Positions 1-10,997 of a stretch of 36,922 bases of DNA are shown here, piece by piece. Position 1 is the first letter of the stretch, and every line of letters begins with the position of its first letter. The DNA is from Pleurotus djamor. Its lineage: Eukaryota > Basidiomycota > Agaricomycetes > Agaricales > Pleurotaceae. The stretch lies in assembly GCA_029747585.1 (NCBI GenBank), contig JAPEVF010000453.1, positions 1 to 36,922 on the forward strand. Direction: 5' to 3'. The notes under the pieces are model-generated. The model made no database searches, was not told the DNA's origin, and was given only the letters and a program-made list of their open reading frames with translations. A program made the translations under genes and the position numbers.

Positions 1-1129
1 CGGAACAGCTACAGAGTGATGTTCTCTGCAAATCAGACAACACCGTGTACAAAAGGGGTAGCAAGGCGGTGATAAAGGCGGAAGTCTGGGTCTGTGCAGG
101 TGGCCGGCTATCGTTTGTACTATTTACAAGCTATTACGTCTGACAGACATACATGGGGATGAGTTGTCTGAATATCAGGGGCGTACTAGTGGGTAATGGG
201 TGGTGCAATGTGGGGTACCTGTATCGTATGGAGGGGGAGGTTCGGGCGCCAACGGCGCCAAGGGTGGTCGTAGCATAGATAGGTGGTCTCTCAGAGAGGC
301 AGAAACGATATTTTTAGATCGGATCGATTAATTTTTGAGCCACATGGGATCAAGGAGAGTCATATATGCATCTAAAATTCGCGAGACAAAAGGAAAAAAC
401 CCTGGGAACACAGATTTGCGGGGTCGGAGCCATGCGATTTGGACAAGTTGTGTCCAAACGACGGTGCAACAATCGCCCAGATGTGTCACAAAAAAACATT
501 TGTGACGAGAGGGCGATTTTGAAGACACCCTGTCTTAAAAAAAATTCAGATAATAGCAAACATGTTGATAGTCCATTCCGGAGTTGAGGTGTACCCTTAT
601 GCTACACCTCGTTCCCGCACCCCCGCATAGACAGTGTATACATTCTCTTGCGTCGTACCTACCTAATACAACGGTTGATGGCTTTCCCCTCATTACTGCA
701 CCGACTTGCAACACATCTTCCTCCGAAGATATTCTTGATTGGCTTCGATTCAAGGAAGAAGTAACTAGTACATAAGCACCTGATGAGGACTCCGCGACAT
801 TTTCGAGGTCGCCTTGGCATAAACACCGCCGTCTAACGTTTATGATGATAATATTTTGGTTTATATCTCTGGTAGTTAGCTGAAATAACCACATTTCCGT
901 TGGCTCTACGTCTTGTGTTTTGCCCCCTGCGGAAATCTGAATATCATTGAATCAACCCACGCCTCGTGGTAAGTTAGCTAAGTTTAGAATACAGCGGCCA
1001 GCACGACACTGGCTAAAATCATAAAAGATAATTTGATTATTATTTTCGATATCGACAAACTTGATAAAGTAGAGATTTCTTGGGTTTCTTCATCTTTTTA
1101 CCACGAAATCCCTCCCAGGGATATGGTCA
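1..1129. other. Intergenic, no supported gene
   Basis: Both strands contain only short ORFs (under about 120 codons) with no recognisable domain, no consistent splice signals and no similarity to the other families in the window. A small hairpin is visible at 485-506: 8-nt arms GTCACAAA and TTTGTGAC around an A-rich loop. It is not followed by a T tract and no function is inferred. Confidence 0.6.
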
Positions 1130-2730
1130 AATGTTCGCTGTGTCTCAAGGCCTCACGCGCACGTCCCCGTCGCGATTTCATATATCCGTGTACATCCCCA
1201 CTCGACTCCTCAAGTAAAGCGAACCATCTCAGGCATCTCTATGGCTCAAGCCTTAAGCGTTAATCCATACTCGACGGCTGATCTCTCCGCCCTTTACCAA
1301 TCGTCCCGGGGGTAGCATTCTAGCCACTTATTCTCGACGCATGAGGTTGGGCTGGGATCGGCGGCTGTGAACACCTCGAGTGCGATGCTGGGTATGGGTA
1401 TGGTGGTGCTAGAGGCTGATGATGGCCATGTAGATGCGATGACGAAGAACTTTGCGCGGAATTTGTGTGCCAAACCAGACCACCTACGACCATTTTTCGT
1501 CGTCAAAGTACGTCATCCTTGTTCTCGAACATGCTCATTACTCTTATCCCATGAGCTAGCATACTCCCTTGATGCTCGTCCACCGTCACCGAGCTCCTCA
1601 TCACTCCCCATCGTTGCCCCGGCGCTACCTCTTGTTCCGCTACCCCGGAACGACCACCTCCGAAAATCAAGCCTCGACAACCAAAGACAAGTGCTAGAGC
1701 ATGCTCAGCGACACAGAAAGAGGGTTGCTGGAGGCCAGCATGATACGCGGCGTCGTTGACGAGTTATTCGAGGTCGTAGGATCAGCCGGCTCCTCAGGAA
1801 ATCCAACGTCGTATGTTTCCCTTCCATTCTTTTGCTACCAACTGCTGATAATTGACTTGCTGTAACTGTTAGACACCCCCACCCGTCCTTTTCGCTCGAC
1901 TACGAGCGTTGCGAGTAACGTCCTGTCCTGGAGGTACCCCCCAAATNCAGTCGATCTACGGAATCCCGCCTTGACCCCGCACAGGCTACGCTAGAGCAAC
2001 TTCGACAATACGTTAACACGATCCTGAGAGATGGCGACGTATACGTGTCTCGCTGGCGGTCTATTTGAGGCTGTAGGTTGGGTCGGATGTGTAGGAACTG
2101 CAAGCTCGTGAGTTTTCTTCTGTTTCTTTTCCCGTTTCAAGGGAGATCTGACTTACTGGGTGTCAAAGACACCTCTAGCGTCGCCGTCGAAGCCGCCCTC
2201 CGTATTCGCCAATCTCTCAGACTACATGGCGTACGGGTTATCGCAGCCGTTAATCGTCGAGCCCCTTTCGTCGCTGCGGAAGCGAACAGTCAGCGAGGTC
2301 GAGGAAAGGATGAACCCTTCTTGTTGCCCTTTTAAGACTCGTCTTCACGCCTCCTGTGCTCTTCCTACGGCGCAGAGGATGTATACTACTGCACGTTCGG
2401 TTACCTCCATCCTGTGCCGCTTCCCTTGATATGGAGTACATACACCTTTTGACCAAAATCTTTCTGGACTTCATACTAGTTTCTCATTTCTCATTTCGTC
2501 CTTCGTGTTTCTCCGTTCGCCGTTCTCCGTTCTCCTTTCTCCTTTCTCTTTTTGCGGTTCTCTTTTCGCGACTCACGTTTCCTCCTTCGCGTTTCTCATT
2601 TCTTTCTTCCTTCCCGTTTCGTTTCTCTCCTCTTCACATCTCTCCTCGGCTCTTTCTAGGGTACATTGTCACTCTTCCGTCTATCATATCTAGAGTACTT
2701 TATACTCTATACCTTGTGCCGTCCTCATCT
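1130..2730 (+). pseudogene. Left arm of inverted repeat: decayed copy of an unrecognised multi-exon gene
   Basis: This stretch matches, in opposite orientation, about 4870 down to 3180. Matching landmarks in order are: a peptide ending VNPYS (near 1260-1275), a phrase beginning 'gatgctgggtatgggtatg' (about 1384), a proline-rich segment ATPERPPPKIK (about 1640-1670), a module VVDELFEVVGSAGSSGN (about 1752-1802), an intron from a GTATGT-type donor near 1811 to a TTAG acceptor near 1873, and a second module GGLFEAVGWVG ending at a GTGAGT donor near 2109. After that comes a pyrimidine-rich tract (2480-2640). A stop falls after the VNPYS exon and no ORF spans the landmarks, so this is either a relic or a gene whose exons I cannot join. 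There is an N at 1947. The product is not recognised. The copy lacks the 5' exons seen on the other arm, so it looks 5'-truncated. Confidence 0.5.
2480..2645 (+). repeat. Pyrimidine-rich degenerate repeat (left)
   Basis: The top strand is almost pure C/T, with repeated TTTCTC and CGTTCTC words. The same kind of tract recurs as purine-rich GAGAAA words at 3280-3390, that is, inverted. The two tracts form part of the inverted-repeat arms. The ORF reading through it encodes only an F/S/R-rich low-complexity peptide and is not taken as a gene. Confidence 0.6.
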
Positions 2731-3180
2731 AGATTTTGTACCTTCTGTATCATCTTTGCTTGAATGGACTGCGGCACTTGGTGGCTCCCAAACTTTCTGA
2801 TATCACACAAGAAAGACAAGTAGTCTAGACATTGGATCGCATGTACTATACACAGGCACGAAGTTGTGCATCACTCGAACTTACTGAAAGACGAAAAAGA
2901 CAGTCAAGACATCACTACTGCAGTATTCGCAAGCAAGTACTCTAGAGGTGCGGGGAACAGACCTTCAAGCTGGTCAATACGAGCCTAGACCGTTCTGAAC
3001 TCAGAACCGCCGCTGAGAGGCATCTGTATGTGATATTTTCGACCCTCGATTTTCGCGTTTTAGCGAGCTCGGATGGGAGGGGATCTTGTGCCCGACTACC
3101 GGTCGTATCAGAAAGTTCGGGTGGCACCGAGGACCTCAGTCCATACAAGCAAAAAGTATATATAAGGCTATGGAGTCTAA
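2731..3180. other. Spacer between inverted-repeat arms
   Basis: This is unpaired sequence between the arms. It carries one AGTACTCTAGAG word near 2936 of a kind that recurs elsewhere in the window. No gene is supported. Confidence 0.45.
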
Positions 3181-4870
3181 CGTAGGACGGCACAAAGCTA
3201 TATAGAGTAGATACGATGGAAGGAAGAGTTGGAAATGACCGAAGCGAACTGAGGTGTTATGAGAAAGAAAGGGAGAGACATGACGCACGAAGGGAGAAAC
3301 AAGAAATGAGAAACACGAAATGCGAAACGAGAAACACGAAGGGAGAAATGAGAAATGAGAACGGAGAAAGTAGGAGGAATGAGGAATGACTTTGTTAAAA
3401 AGTTGTACTTATGTACTCTGTACGAGGGGAAGAGTAACGACACGATAACCAACCGAACGTGGAGTAGGAAGTGTAAGTCGAGGCCTCTGAATATGATCTA
3501 AGCGACCATGATACTGTCGCTCCGAATACAACTTCCGTCCTCCAAAACGTTGCATGGAGCTGGAGGACGAGGTGGCGGGGGACCAGCGGCGGAGGCATGG
3601 TTGTCGAATCTTGGTAGACCACGACTACTCTACAGTTTCCAATAGCGCAGCTGATGGCGACTATAGCGTATAACAGGTGAGTTCTTGGATGAAAACGCAA
3701 AATAAATCGCACAAAACTCACGAGCCTCGATTTGCTTCTCAGCCAACTTAACCTACGACCGCGAATAACTCGCTGACGATGCCAATCGTCATCCCCCATC
3801 TTTGCGGAGCATGATTGTGCATGGTCGAAGATGCTCTAGCGAGCGTCGTTTGTGCTCGAATCGTAATTCCAGAGCTCGATGTTCTGGGGTACCGGGAGGG
3901 GGAGACGACGGAAAAGGTCGTCGATCAGTCCAGGAACGCAGGTCGAGCTTCGTAGGTTGGCTATGGACGTGTTAGTACGCAAAGTACTCGAGGTACGAAG
4001 CCAAGACATCGGTGCGTTGTTGGATTTCGTTCGGTTCCGTAAATGGCAACCGTGCTTTTGTGAGGTTGCTTGAAACGCGAGTGGTCGAGCGGGAACGGCG
4101 GGTGGGGTGTCTAATAGGTAAACTAAGTCAGTTATCAACAGTTGGATGCCAGAGAATTGGATGGAAACGCACGAGGACCGATTTCCTGAAGACCCGACTG
4201 AACCTACGACACTGAATAACTCGTCAACGCCGCCTTGAATCATGCTGGCCTTCTGGTAGCGTATTTCCGTCGCGCTGACTATGCTCTAGCACCTATCATC
4301 AGCGGTCAAGTCTTGAATTTCGGAGGTGGTCGTTCCGGGGTGACNGGGAGCAGAGGAGGTGTTGAGGAGACGTGGGGCGCGGGTGGAGGAGCTCGGTGAC
4401 GGTTGAGAAACATCAGGGGAGTATGCTAGTTCATATTGTGAGAGGTTTGAACATGTTCGAGAGCGAGGAAGACGTACTTTAATGAAAATCGTCGTGGGTG
4501 GTCTGGTTTAGTGCGGAAACTCCGTCGTCGTTGTATTTACGTGACCATCATCGGTCTTTAGCACCCTCATACCCATACCCAGCATCACAATCAACACCCG
4601 CCGACCCTATCCGTCGAGAATGAAAGCCCGGAATGTTGTCTTGGTGGCGATATTGTTGGCCAGAGGGTAGAGATAGCAGGCATCGAGTATGGGTTTACGG
4701 TTGACGCCTGAGCATTGGGAATGACTCGTTTAGGTTGAGGGGTTGATGACGGGAGATTGACATGGATAGACGGAGGTATGCCGGGATAGAACCTGATGGG
4801 CGCATGGGAATGAGATGAAAATTGAGTGGGACAACGTAGAGGAAGGAAGCATCCTCGCCAACAGTCTAGT
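3181..4870 (-). pseudogene. Right arm of inverted repeat: second decayed copy of the same multi-exon gene
   Basis: Read on the minus strand, the landmarks of the left arm recur in the same order: VNPYS peptide (about 4705-4690), 'gatgctgggtatgggtatg' (about 4588-4570), the proline-rich TPERPPPK segment (N at 4345), GGVDELFSVVGSVGSSGN (about 4230-4180), an intron with GTGCGT donor and TTAG acceptor, then a coding-looking exon down to about 3836. A second module follows near 3780-3720 and ends at a GTGAGT donor; in the module reading frame it contains stop codons. The purine-rich tract 3280-3390 pairs with the left pyrimidine tract. The block near 3190-3230 pairs with about 2665-2715. The product is not recognised. 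Conservation of peptides and splice sites between arms implies the ancestor was coding. Confidence 0.5.
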
Positions 4871-5028
4871 ATCCATAGCGTTAGCTCAGAGACGTAGTGC
4901 CGGAAATGACGATGATGGTGTGTACCAAGTCTTGTAGACATACTATGCGTTGATTTCCTTCATAACCCTTATTGGCGTTCTGCGTCGGTTTGGCCTGTAG
5001 GCAGGGTAGCTTCTATTTCACAACTCAC

Positions 5029-5350
5029 AACTTGTGTACCGATGGGCAAAAACAACGGATATTTGAGTAGGAGACCAGCGCATGAGAAGCTGGGAGAGAT
5101 ATAAGTGAGTGGGGATCGATGAAAGCGCAAACGGCAACTTACCGAGGGCAATAATCAATGGGGACCATGCCAATTGCCGTGACTCATGGCCAAAAGTGAC
5201 AAGACCGATAGCTGAGAGGCGGGGAAAAGCTCCATTGCCTTGCTCATTATTTACTCTGCTTGTGGTAGTTCGCGGGATAGGGAGGCGGAATGGGACGAAG
5301 TGGTTGAGATCGAGGAAGCGGAAGTAGGTGTCTCGTTCTTCGTGTGTCAC
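5029..5350 (-). pseudogene. Probable 5' exons of the right-arm gene
   Basis: On the minus strand an open exon ends at 5143 (peptide containing GHESRQLAWSPLIIAL). It is followed by a 53-nt intron (5142-5090) with a GTAAGT donor and CTCCCAG acceptor. The reading frame then continues in phase through 5089-5029 (ASHALVSYSNIRCF) to a GTGAGT donor. These good splice signals and phase agreement suggest genuine exons. They lie directly upstream of the right-arm gene relic and may be its N-terminal part, because the left arm has no counterpart. No domain is recognised. The start codon and the connection to the downstream exons are unresolved; a 36-nt micro-exon before a GTATGT donor near 4945 is possible. 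Confidence 0.35.
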
Positions 5351-5578
5351 GGTTTAGGGATCTGGCAACCTCGAGCTTTAGTTTATGATTTGTAGTAGTA
5401 GTCGTTCGCATGCGGTAGCCGCGTTGGTGAGGAAGAAACTTCAGCGCCGTTGGGGATGATGGCAAAGATGAAAGAAGCGCCGAGTTTGTTGGGAAACTGA
5501 GTTTAGCGCCAGACGGTTATTTGAACCCGGTACTCCTCTTATCGCTGATCAATATCTACAACATCCTGTGCATGAGCA

Positions 5579-6873
5579 ATGTCCCATCCCGACAAAATCA
5601 AAGGTACTGTACCCACCCCATTGAAGCTCATCGTAGGCACCGATCAGCTCATGCATGCAGGATCGAGGCTCCCGACAGAAATTGCCGGTAAAATCATTTC
5701 CCACTTCGACTCTGATAGATCTGCGCTGCATCCTCTCCTCTTTGTTTCATGGAAAACGTACCATCTCGCCGTTCCGCTTCTCTACGAAAGTATTGCGATT
5801 GCACTGAATCCTGCTTACATCCCTCCCTTGGGCGTCTCGGCCGTCATCATCGATCGTTTACGCGTACCGCAACTTCGCGACACATTGGAAGCCCAAGAAT
5901 CCACAGGACGAAGAGTAGGAATAGCAACCATAGCATTCTTACTTCTACCTTCATTAGAGGATGCAACGTCTCTGGTTGACGATACCTTGCTGAACGATGT
6001 CGGCACCCTTCTTCACCACTTCGTCAACCTCAAAAGTTATACATTTCCTCTCTAGGAAGACACGACACCGATTTACGCGATATCATACCTTCTCACCTAT
6101 CTCTAACTCATCTTACGATCTCCTTGGCATATTACGACCAAATCATCGGAGTCCTCCGAAGCCAACCATTACTTCTGCGTCAAACCCCTGACATCCAGTC
6201 AGTGCGCAGAAAAAGAGGCATTACAGTTACCTCATCTCACTTCGTTCTCGGCACCGATGAGCATGTGGGACTGCCTGTCCCCAGATATCTCGCCTCTTCA
6301 ATTCCTCACTTCGCAGATAACACGCACTCCCCCTGCTGCCCATCCCCTTCTTCCAACAATCAAAAATCTCACAGTAATCTTCATGCACGACGTCTATACT
6401 CTCGCCATCTTTTCTCAGCTACAACGGGTTGAATATCTACGCGTCTCAGTCGGATACATGTTGGTGAGTCGGTCTTGGTTTTCATTCACTCCTACTATTC
6501 CGACTCTGTACAACGATTCACCTACATCCCTATATAGGGTGGTATTGAAGAATTCACCGAGAAACTCAAGAAAATCCCTTCTTCATCTCTCAAATACCTT
6601 GCCCTCTCCGTCCAACATCAATCAATTGCAGACTCCATCCATCCAACCTCCCAATCCCTCTTCGCCGCGATACCTTCCCTCTTGGTCATTGACATCTTCG
6701 AGGCAATGCCGAGCAGCGGTCCCCCGATGAGCACGCGTCTAGTACGAGAGGATGTAATGGTACCAACGGCGCCGGTTGTAGACGAGGATGTGGTGGAGAG
6801 GCTTTCAACGTTATGGCATGGAGTTGATGATGGCGCAGAATCGAGGATGTTGATCAAGATTGTTAACATGTAA
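5579..6873 (+). pseudogene. F-box-like protein, lineage 1, copy 1 (frame broken twice)
   Basis: Presumed F-box substrate adaptor of an SCF ubiquitin ligase. Exon 1 is 5579-5603 (MSHPDKIK). A 57-nt intron follows (5604-5660, GTACTG to TGCAG). The next exon opens with SRLPTEIAGKIISHF, an F-box-like start, then LLFVSWKTYHLAVPLLYESI. A later 74-nt phase-0 intron lies at 6464-6537 (GTGAGT to TATAG) and the last exon ends with TAA at 6873. Inside exon 2 the frame shifts at a TAG near 6053; the continuation HLSLTHLTISLAYYDQIIG lies in the +2 frame. It shifts back near an A5 run at 6211-6215, before EALQLPHLTSFSAPM. The two shifts compensate, giving about 387 residues. They may be assembly indels or real lesions. 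The layout (short exon, then intron just before LPTE) matches the neighbour at 7083, so the pair is probably a tandem duplication. Confidence 0.6.
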
Positions 6874-7082
6874 AGAGTAACGACGTGCAAAAAACGGAGC
6901 GCTTGTTTTGGAGTTGCTATTGTCTTCATTGCGCCATTGTATCATCGGTAGGGAATTCGTTGTGCTGCCCCAGAGTGTCAGAAAGTAACCGAACGCCAAA
7001 AGAGGACTGTCCCAAACGGGAAAGTGTTCACGTGGTCATGTCCATGAGGCTTGAAAGCGAAGCTTTCTTTGTACTGACCACC
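6874..7082. other. Short intergenic gap between tandem F-box genes
   Basis: About 0.2 kb separates the stop of the first lineage-1 F-box gene from the start of the second. It must hold the 3' end of one and the promoter of the next. No conserved motif was recognised. Confidence 0.5.
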
Positions 7083-8241
7083 ATGGCCTTCAATCCAAAA
7101 AGTGAGTATCTTGTAGTCCCGCAATATGAGAGTGAGCTAGTACTCACGCTTACAACTAGACCTTCCCACCGAACTCTGGGATATCATCCTGCACAAAGTC
7201 GCAGTCGACGAACGCACCGACCTCTACCCATTTCTCTTTGTCTGTCGTCGTCTCCATAGTCTGGCGATACCAATCCTCTATGAATCTATCGACACATCCC
7301 TTGAATATGAAGAAGATTGGGACCTTCCGCCATCTCTCAAAGCTAGTCCCCACCTTGCCCTCACAAAGCAATTTTCGCTGTTCAGCTCTCTCCTGCAACA
7401 TCCCCAGTTCGCGTTACCACAAATCCTCGAGTCCATGACAAACATAGAAAAACTCTGCTTGGAAATCGCCTGCCCCGCGCCACGTATCCTCTACTCGATC
7501 CGGTCATCCACGATCACACACTACAATTTCTTCATGCCCATTTCTTGCGATGATTTACGCGACGCACTTGTCGCACAAACGTCCCTCGAGTACTTGAAAC
7601 TAAGCTATGCCCCCGAAGACCTCAAGCTCCCAGCTGATGCCATGCCAAACCTGCGTACTTTAATCGTCGATCCACCGTTTTGGGATCTATTCGCAGCGGG
7701 CCGCTCAATCCAACACCTCGAAGGTCAATTCCTACTTACAGGTACGCACCTGGATATGGAGGACTTCCTCCCCTCCGTTCTGTCTTTGAAGGTCAAAGGT
7801 ATCAATTTGAGATACTTCCGCGACATCATCCCATTTTTGGAAAGCATCGAGTATCTTTGTCTGACAGTCAACACAGTCCCCGTAAGCCTGCATTGTCTAT
7901 TTCGTGTTTTTACGGCGTTTCACTCACCAAAATTCCCATCACAGACTATCAATGATTTCCTCGCCATCCCGTCGAAATGCCTCCGCTACTGCAATCTCGG
8001 GTCTTTGTCCGTTTCAACAGCAGAATCGAGACGAATGTTTGACAAGTTTCCCCAGCTCATTGCGTTCGATGCGTCGTCAAACCTTCCAGAAATGCCGTAC
8101 TTGATCGCCCGGTACTACAGACACAACCAGTCCTCGCCAATTTTCACGTACTTCCCTCGCGCAGAAGGATGGGAGCAATGGTGGGAAGCTGTCCAAGATG
8201 ATTTAGTAGAGGATGCTGGTTCCTTGGCGGTAGACGGTTAG
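7083..8241 (+). CDS. F-box-like protein, lineage 1, copy 2
   Basis: A three-exon gene that joins in frame: 7083-7101 (MAFNPK), intron 7102-7159 (GTGAGT to AACTAG), 7160-7881, intron 7882-7944 (GTAAGC to TCACAG, phase 0 and open), and 7945-8241, giving about 345 residues. The N-terminus NLPTELWDIILHKV followed by LYPFLFVCRRLHSLAIPILYESI is an F-box-like helix bundle. The remainder has leucine-rich spacing (LEYLKLSYAPEDLKL, LRTLIV, LESIEYLCL) consistent with irregular LRRs used for substrate binding. The role as an SCF adaptor is inferred from the family; the substrate is unknown. The start is chosen because the upstream copy has the same plan, a short first exon and an intron immediately before LPTE. 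The second intron is 63 nt without a stop, so retention would add 21 residues in frame. Confidence 0.75.
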
Positions 8242-8608
8242 ACCAAGGATCTTTGTAGATTATACGATCTCAGTCTGGATAAAACGGCCATGGGTTGAGT
8301 GGAAACATACTACTGTTAGCCTGCATTTCAGCGACTGATATGGTTGTGAAGGTATGAACGGTTAAGAAATCTGAGAATCAAGGGGGAAGGGCTCAAATGC
8401 TTCCTGGATTTGAAGTATGAATCACGGTGGCTCGTAATTGAGGCCAACGTTTACAAAACGCGTAGTAAATGAGAACTTGAGGGGGAGAGGAAGGGAAGCA
8501 TAGGGGCATGACGTCGTTGTGAACGAGGCCTAGCGCGCTTAACCTCTTAGACCGCGACTCTCATCTTCAAACCAGTTACCACCACCATCTCCAGCTGAAA
8601 GGACTGAC
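8242..8608. other. Intergenic region upstream of F-box gene A
   Basis: This contains the 3' flank of the preceding gene and the presumed promoter of gene A. The promoter block seen upstream of genes B-E is not clearly present here; only a weak GCGCTTA-like word occurs near 8535. No gene is seen. Confidence 0.5.
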
Positions 8609-10459
8609 ATGGTACGCGTAACCTAGCCTCTTTCTTTGAATACTCTGATGGATACGACTCAGGCTCTCTTCACCCTATCCGATATGGAAGTCCATCGCGT
8701 CATTGACGAAGAAATTTCCAAGTATCGAGAACTCATTAGGGTACTCAGCGCGCGTCGAAATGCCCACAATGCAATGTCAAAGCTTCCGAACGAAATACTG
8801 TCGCGTATCCTGGTTGAGTACAAGATCATCTTGGACGCAGAGCTGCTGGAGAAGGGCACCAAGGACAACGGGGCTACTAGGGATTATTTCGCCAAACTGA
8901 TGAATGCGACGTGTATATGCAGTCGGTGGAGGCAGGTCGCGTTGAATACCGCATCGTTCTGGTCGACACTTCCCCTTGACACGCCTTCCCTGGTCGTCGA
9001 CGCGTTCAAACGGTCAAAACAGTCTCCGCTCACTATCTTTGGTCCTCTCGGTCGACTCTGCCCACGCGAGAGCCCTGACGGTCTACTGTACACGGTCATG
9101 AACGCGACATCACGCTTTCAGGACGTCCACATCAGGTTCGACGTCGGTGATATCTATCGCACGGCCATTCCTAGATTCTTGTTTCCGACAATTCCTGAAG
9201 AGTCGCGGCTGGAAGTCCCTCTTCTTCAAACGCTAAAACTAGACTACGACCTTTCATATAGATCCTACTACTCTGAAAGCGACGACGGGTACGACGACGA
9301 ACCTGACTTCAACCCAAGGACCATGCCTTTTCCTTGGGCGAAGCCGACCTCTCTCCGATCACTCGCATTACAGAACCTCGTCCCCGTTGCGCTACCTTGT
9401 CTGCCATGCTTGACACATCTCGTCATCGGGGTCAATGATCATGTTCATAACCATTGCCTGTCAGTACCCCGCATCGTCGATGTCTTGCGAAATACGCCCG
9501 TGTTGGAGAGTATAACCCTCTCAAACGTTTCCTCTGATGACTCCGCCATCACGCCCCCAGCTCCCACTTCGCCCCCAATACATCTTCCCAACCTCAGGGA
9601 ACTACACATGACATCCATTTACCTGCAAGAATCTGTTCTCTTTGCGTACCTTGACACACCAGCTCTTCGTCTGTCAAAGATCTCGTTCCAGAATGAAGAT
9701 GATGATCCGGGTATCCAAGCTAGCGGCGACATCTCCCACCTTCGACACCAAATTTCGCAAAGCTTCCCTCAGGATGTCAACGCCTTCAGGGTAGTCATGA
9801 GAATGGCTTCGCGTACTCCACCTGCATCCACATACGGAGATGTTTCTGGGTTGAAACTAACTGTTCGGCAAGATAAACATCCTCCACAGGTCATTTTCGA
9901 CCTCGATATCCCTCATTTTCCTCTGTCGGCGCAATGCATTGGTATCTTCCAATCTCTCCCACTCGGACGGATAACCAACTTGACGCTCGAAAGGGTTGAC
10001 GGCGATGACGAAGCATTGGCCTGGTCGCGTATCATCCCTCACCTCATACGGCTCAGGTACCTCGTCGTCGGCGAGTTCAAGGTAATCTCCGTGCTTGCGA
10101 CGGTACCAGATTCGTCTTTGCCAGAGGCCATCAATTCCATTGACGGACTAGCCGTCAACGGGGTGTTCAACCCCGAACTCGAAAGCATCACATTGGAGTA
10201 CGTATCCCTCTCCGCTGAGAATCTTCAGACGTTGAAAGCCATGTGCGGGTTCCGCTGGGAGGAACGGCGGCCACTGAAGCACATGGGGTTGGAATGTTTC
10301 GTTGGCACTGGGAGGAAGGCATATGAGAGTGAGTTGAAGGACTATGGGACCTGGGTCGAATGGGTAGACATCTGCGACTCGGAATCGTACGGCTATGAGG
10401 ACGAGTATGATGAAAACTACTATCCCATTTACTTACCACCTCTACCCATGTCGGATTGA
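8609..10459 (+). CDS. F-box/LRR-like protein, paralogue A
   Basis: Exon 1 is only the ATG at 8609-8611. The intron 8612-8662 (51 nt, GTACGC to CTCAG) contains an in-frame TAG, and exon 2 runs 8663-10459, giving about 599 residues. Residues about 10-37 form a charged helix (IDEEISKYRELIRVLSARRN). The F-box core LPNEILSRILVEYK lies at about 42-55, and the CSRWRQVALNTASFWSTLPLD segment at about 87-107. The rest is leucine-rich (THLVIGVN, VLESITLSNVS, LRELHMTSIYLQESVLF), suggesting an irregular LRR substrate-binding fold. The C-terminus is acidic and Tyr-rich. Presumed SCF adaptor; target unknown. An alternative start is the ATG at 8648 inside the intron (MDTTQ), in frame with exon 2. The ATG-exon model is preferred because four paralogues share the same arrangement. 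It stands apart from the B-F cluster. Confidence 0.8.
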
Positions 10460-10990
10460 ATTCACTAACTTTGTGGTGTCGTTCAGGGCGTAGAGAGTAT
10501 CAAAGCAAGACCTTTTACTCTATCCAAACAGCTCACATGAATTTGACCTTTATCCTTTGGCTCCCCCTACTCCAGCCAAGGCGCGAAATCCTGCTCGCGA
10601 TGAATCCACTTTTCGCGACATTGATAGGAGGTTCCTGAGCACGACAGGGAAGGATTCTTTCTCGGCGCTTAGAGGAAACATCTTTCTTCCTCGCCTCCAC
10701 CTCGTCGCCTGTTGGTCGCATTACCTTTTATTAATTTATTCCTCGAGGCTTATCTGCATAAAATTCTCGACACTGTAACGAACACGCACTACTGGGATGC
10801 TGCCAGCGAGGCTATTGCCAGTCTCCTCAAATCTTCGTTGCAATCCGACCGCTCTGCGCAAATTCAACATCCTGCTATCAAACTCCTCTATTCATCGTTA
10901 CTCATACCGTCAAATTTGCCGTGAAATGCACTAGTTCACCCTCCTTGGATGCTGGAGAGGAAATGGGCATGAAAGAATAGCATTTCCCGC
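10460..10990 (+). other. Unrecognised coding-like ORFs
   Basis: Two overlapping frames look protein-like. One, from about 10557, contains TPAKARNPARDESTFRDID. The other, ending at 10924, contains FLEAYLHKILDTVTNTHYWD and continues AIASLLKSSLQ. Neither begins with a convincing ATG and no splice pair was found that joins them. This could be exons of an unrecognised gene or a relic. Confidence 0.25.
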
Positions 10991-10997
10991 AGGAATC

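Noticed and set aside
485..506. Small hairpin considered as a terminator or RNA gene
   Set aside because: Too short, no T tract and no RNA family resemblance; such hairpins are expected by chance.
2356..2763. 135-codon F/S/R-rich plus-strand frame
   Set aside because: Low-complexity translation of a pyrimidine-rich tract whose inverted copy is not conserved as protein.
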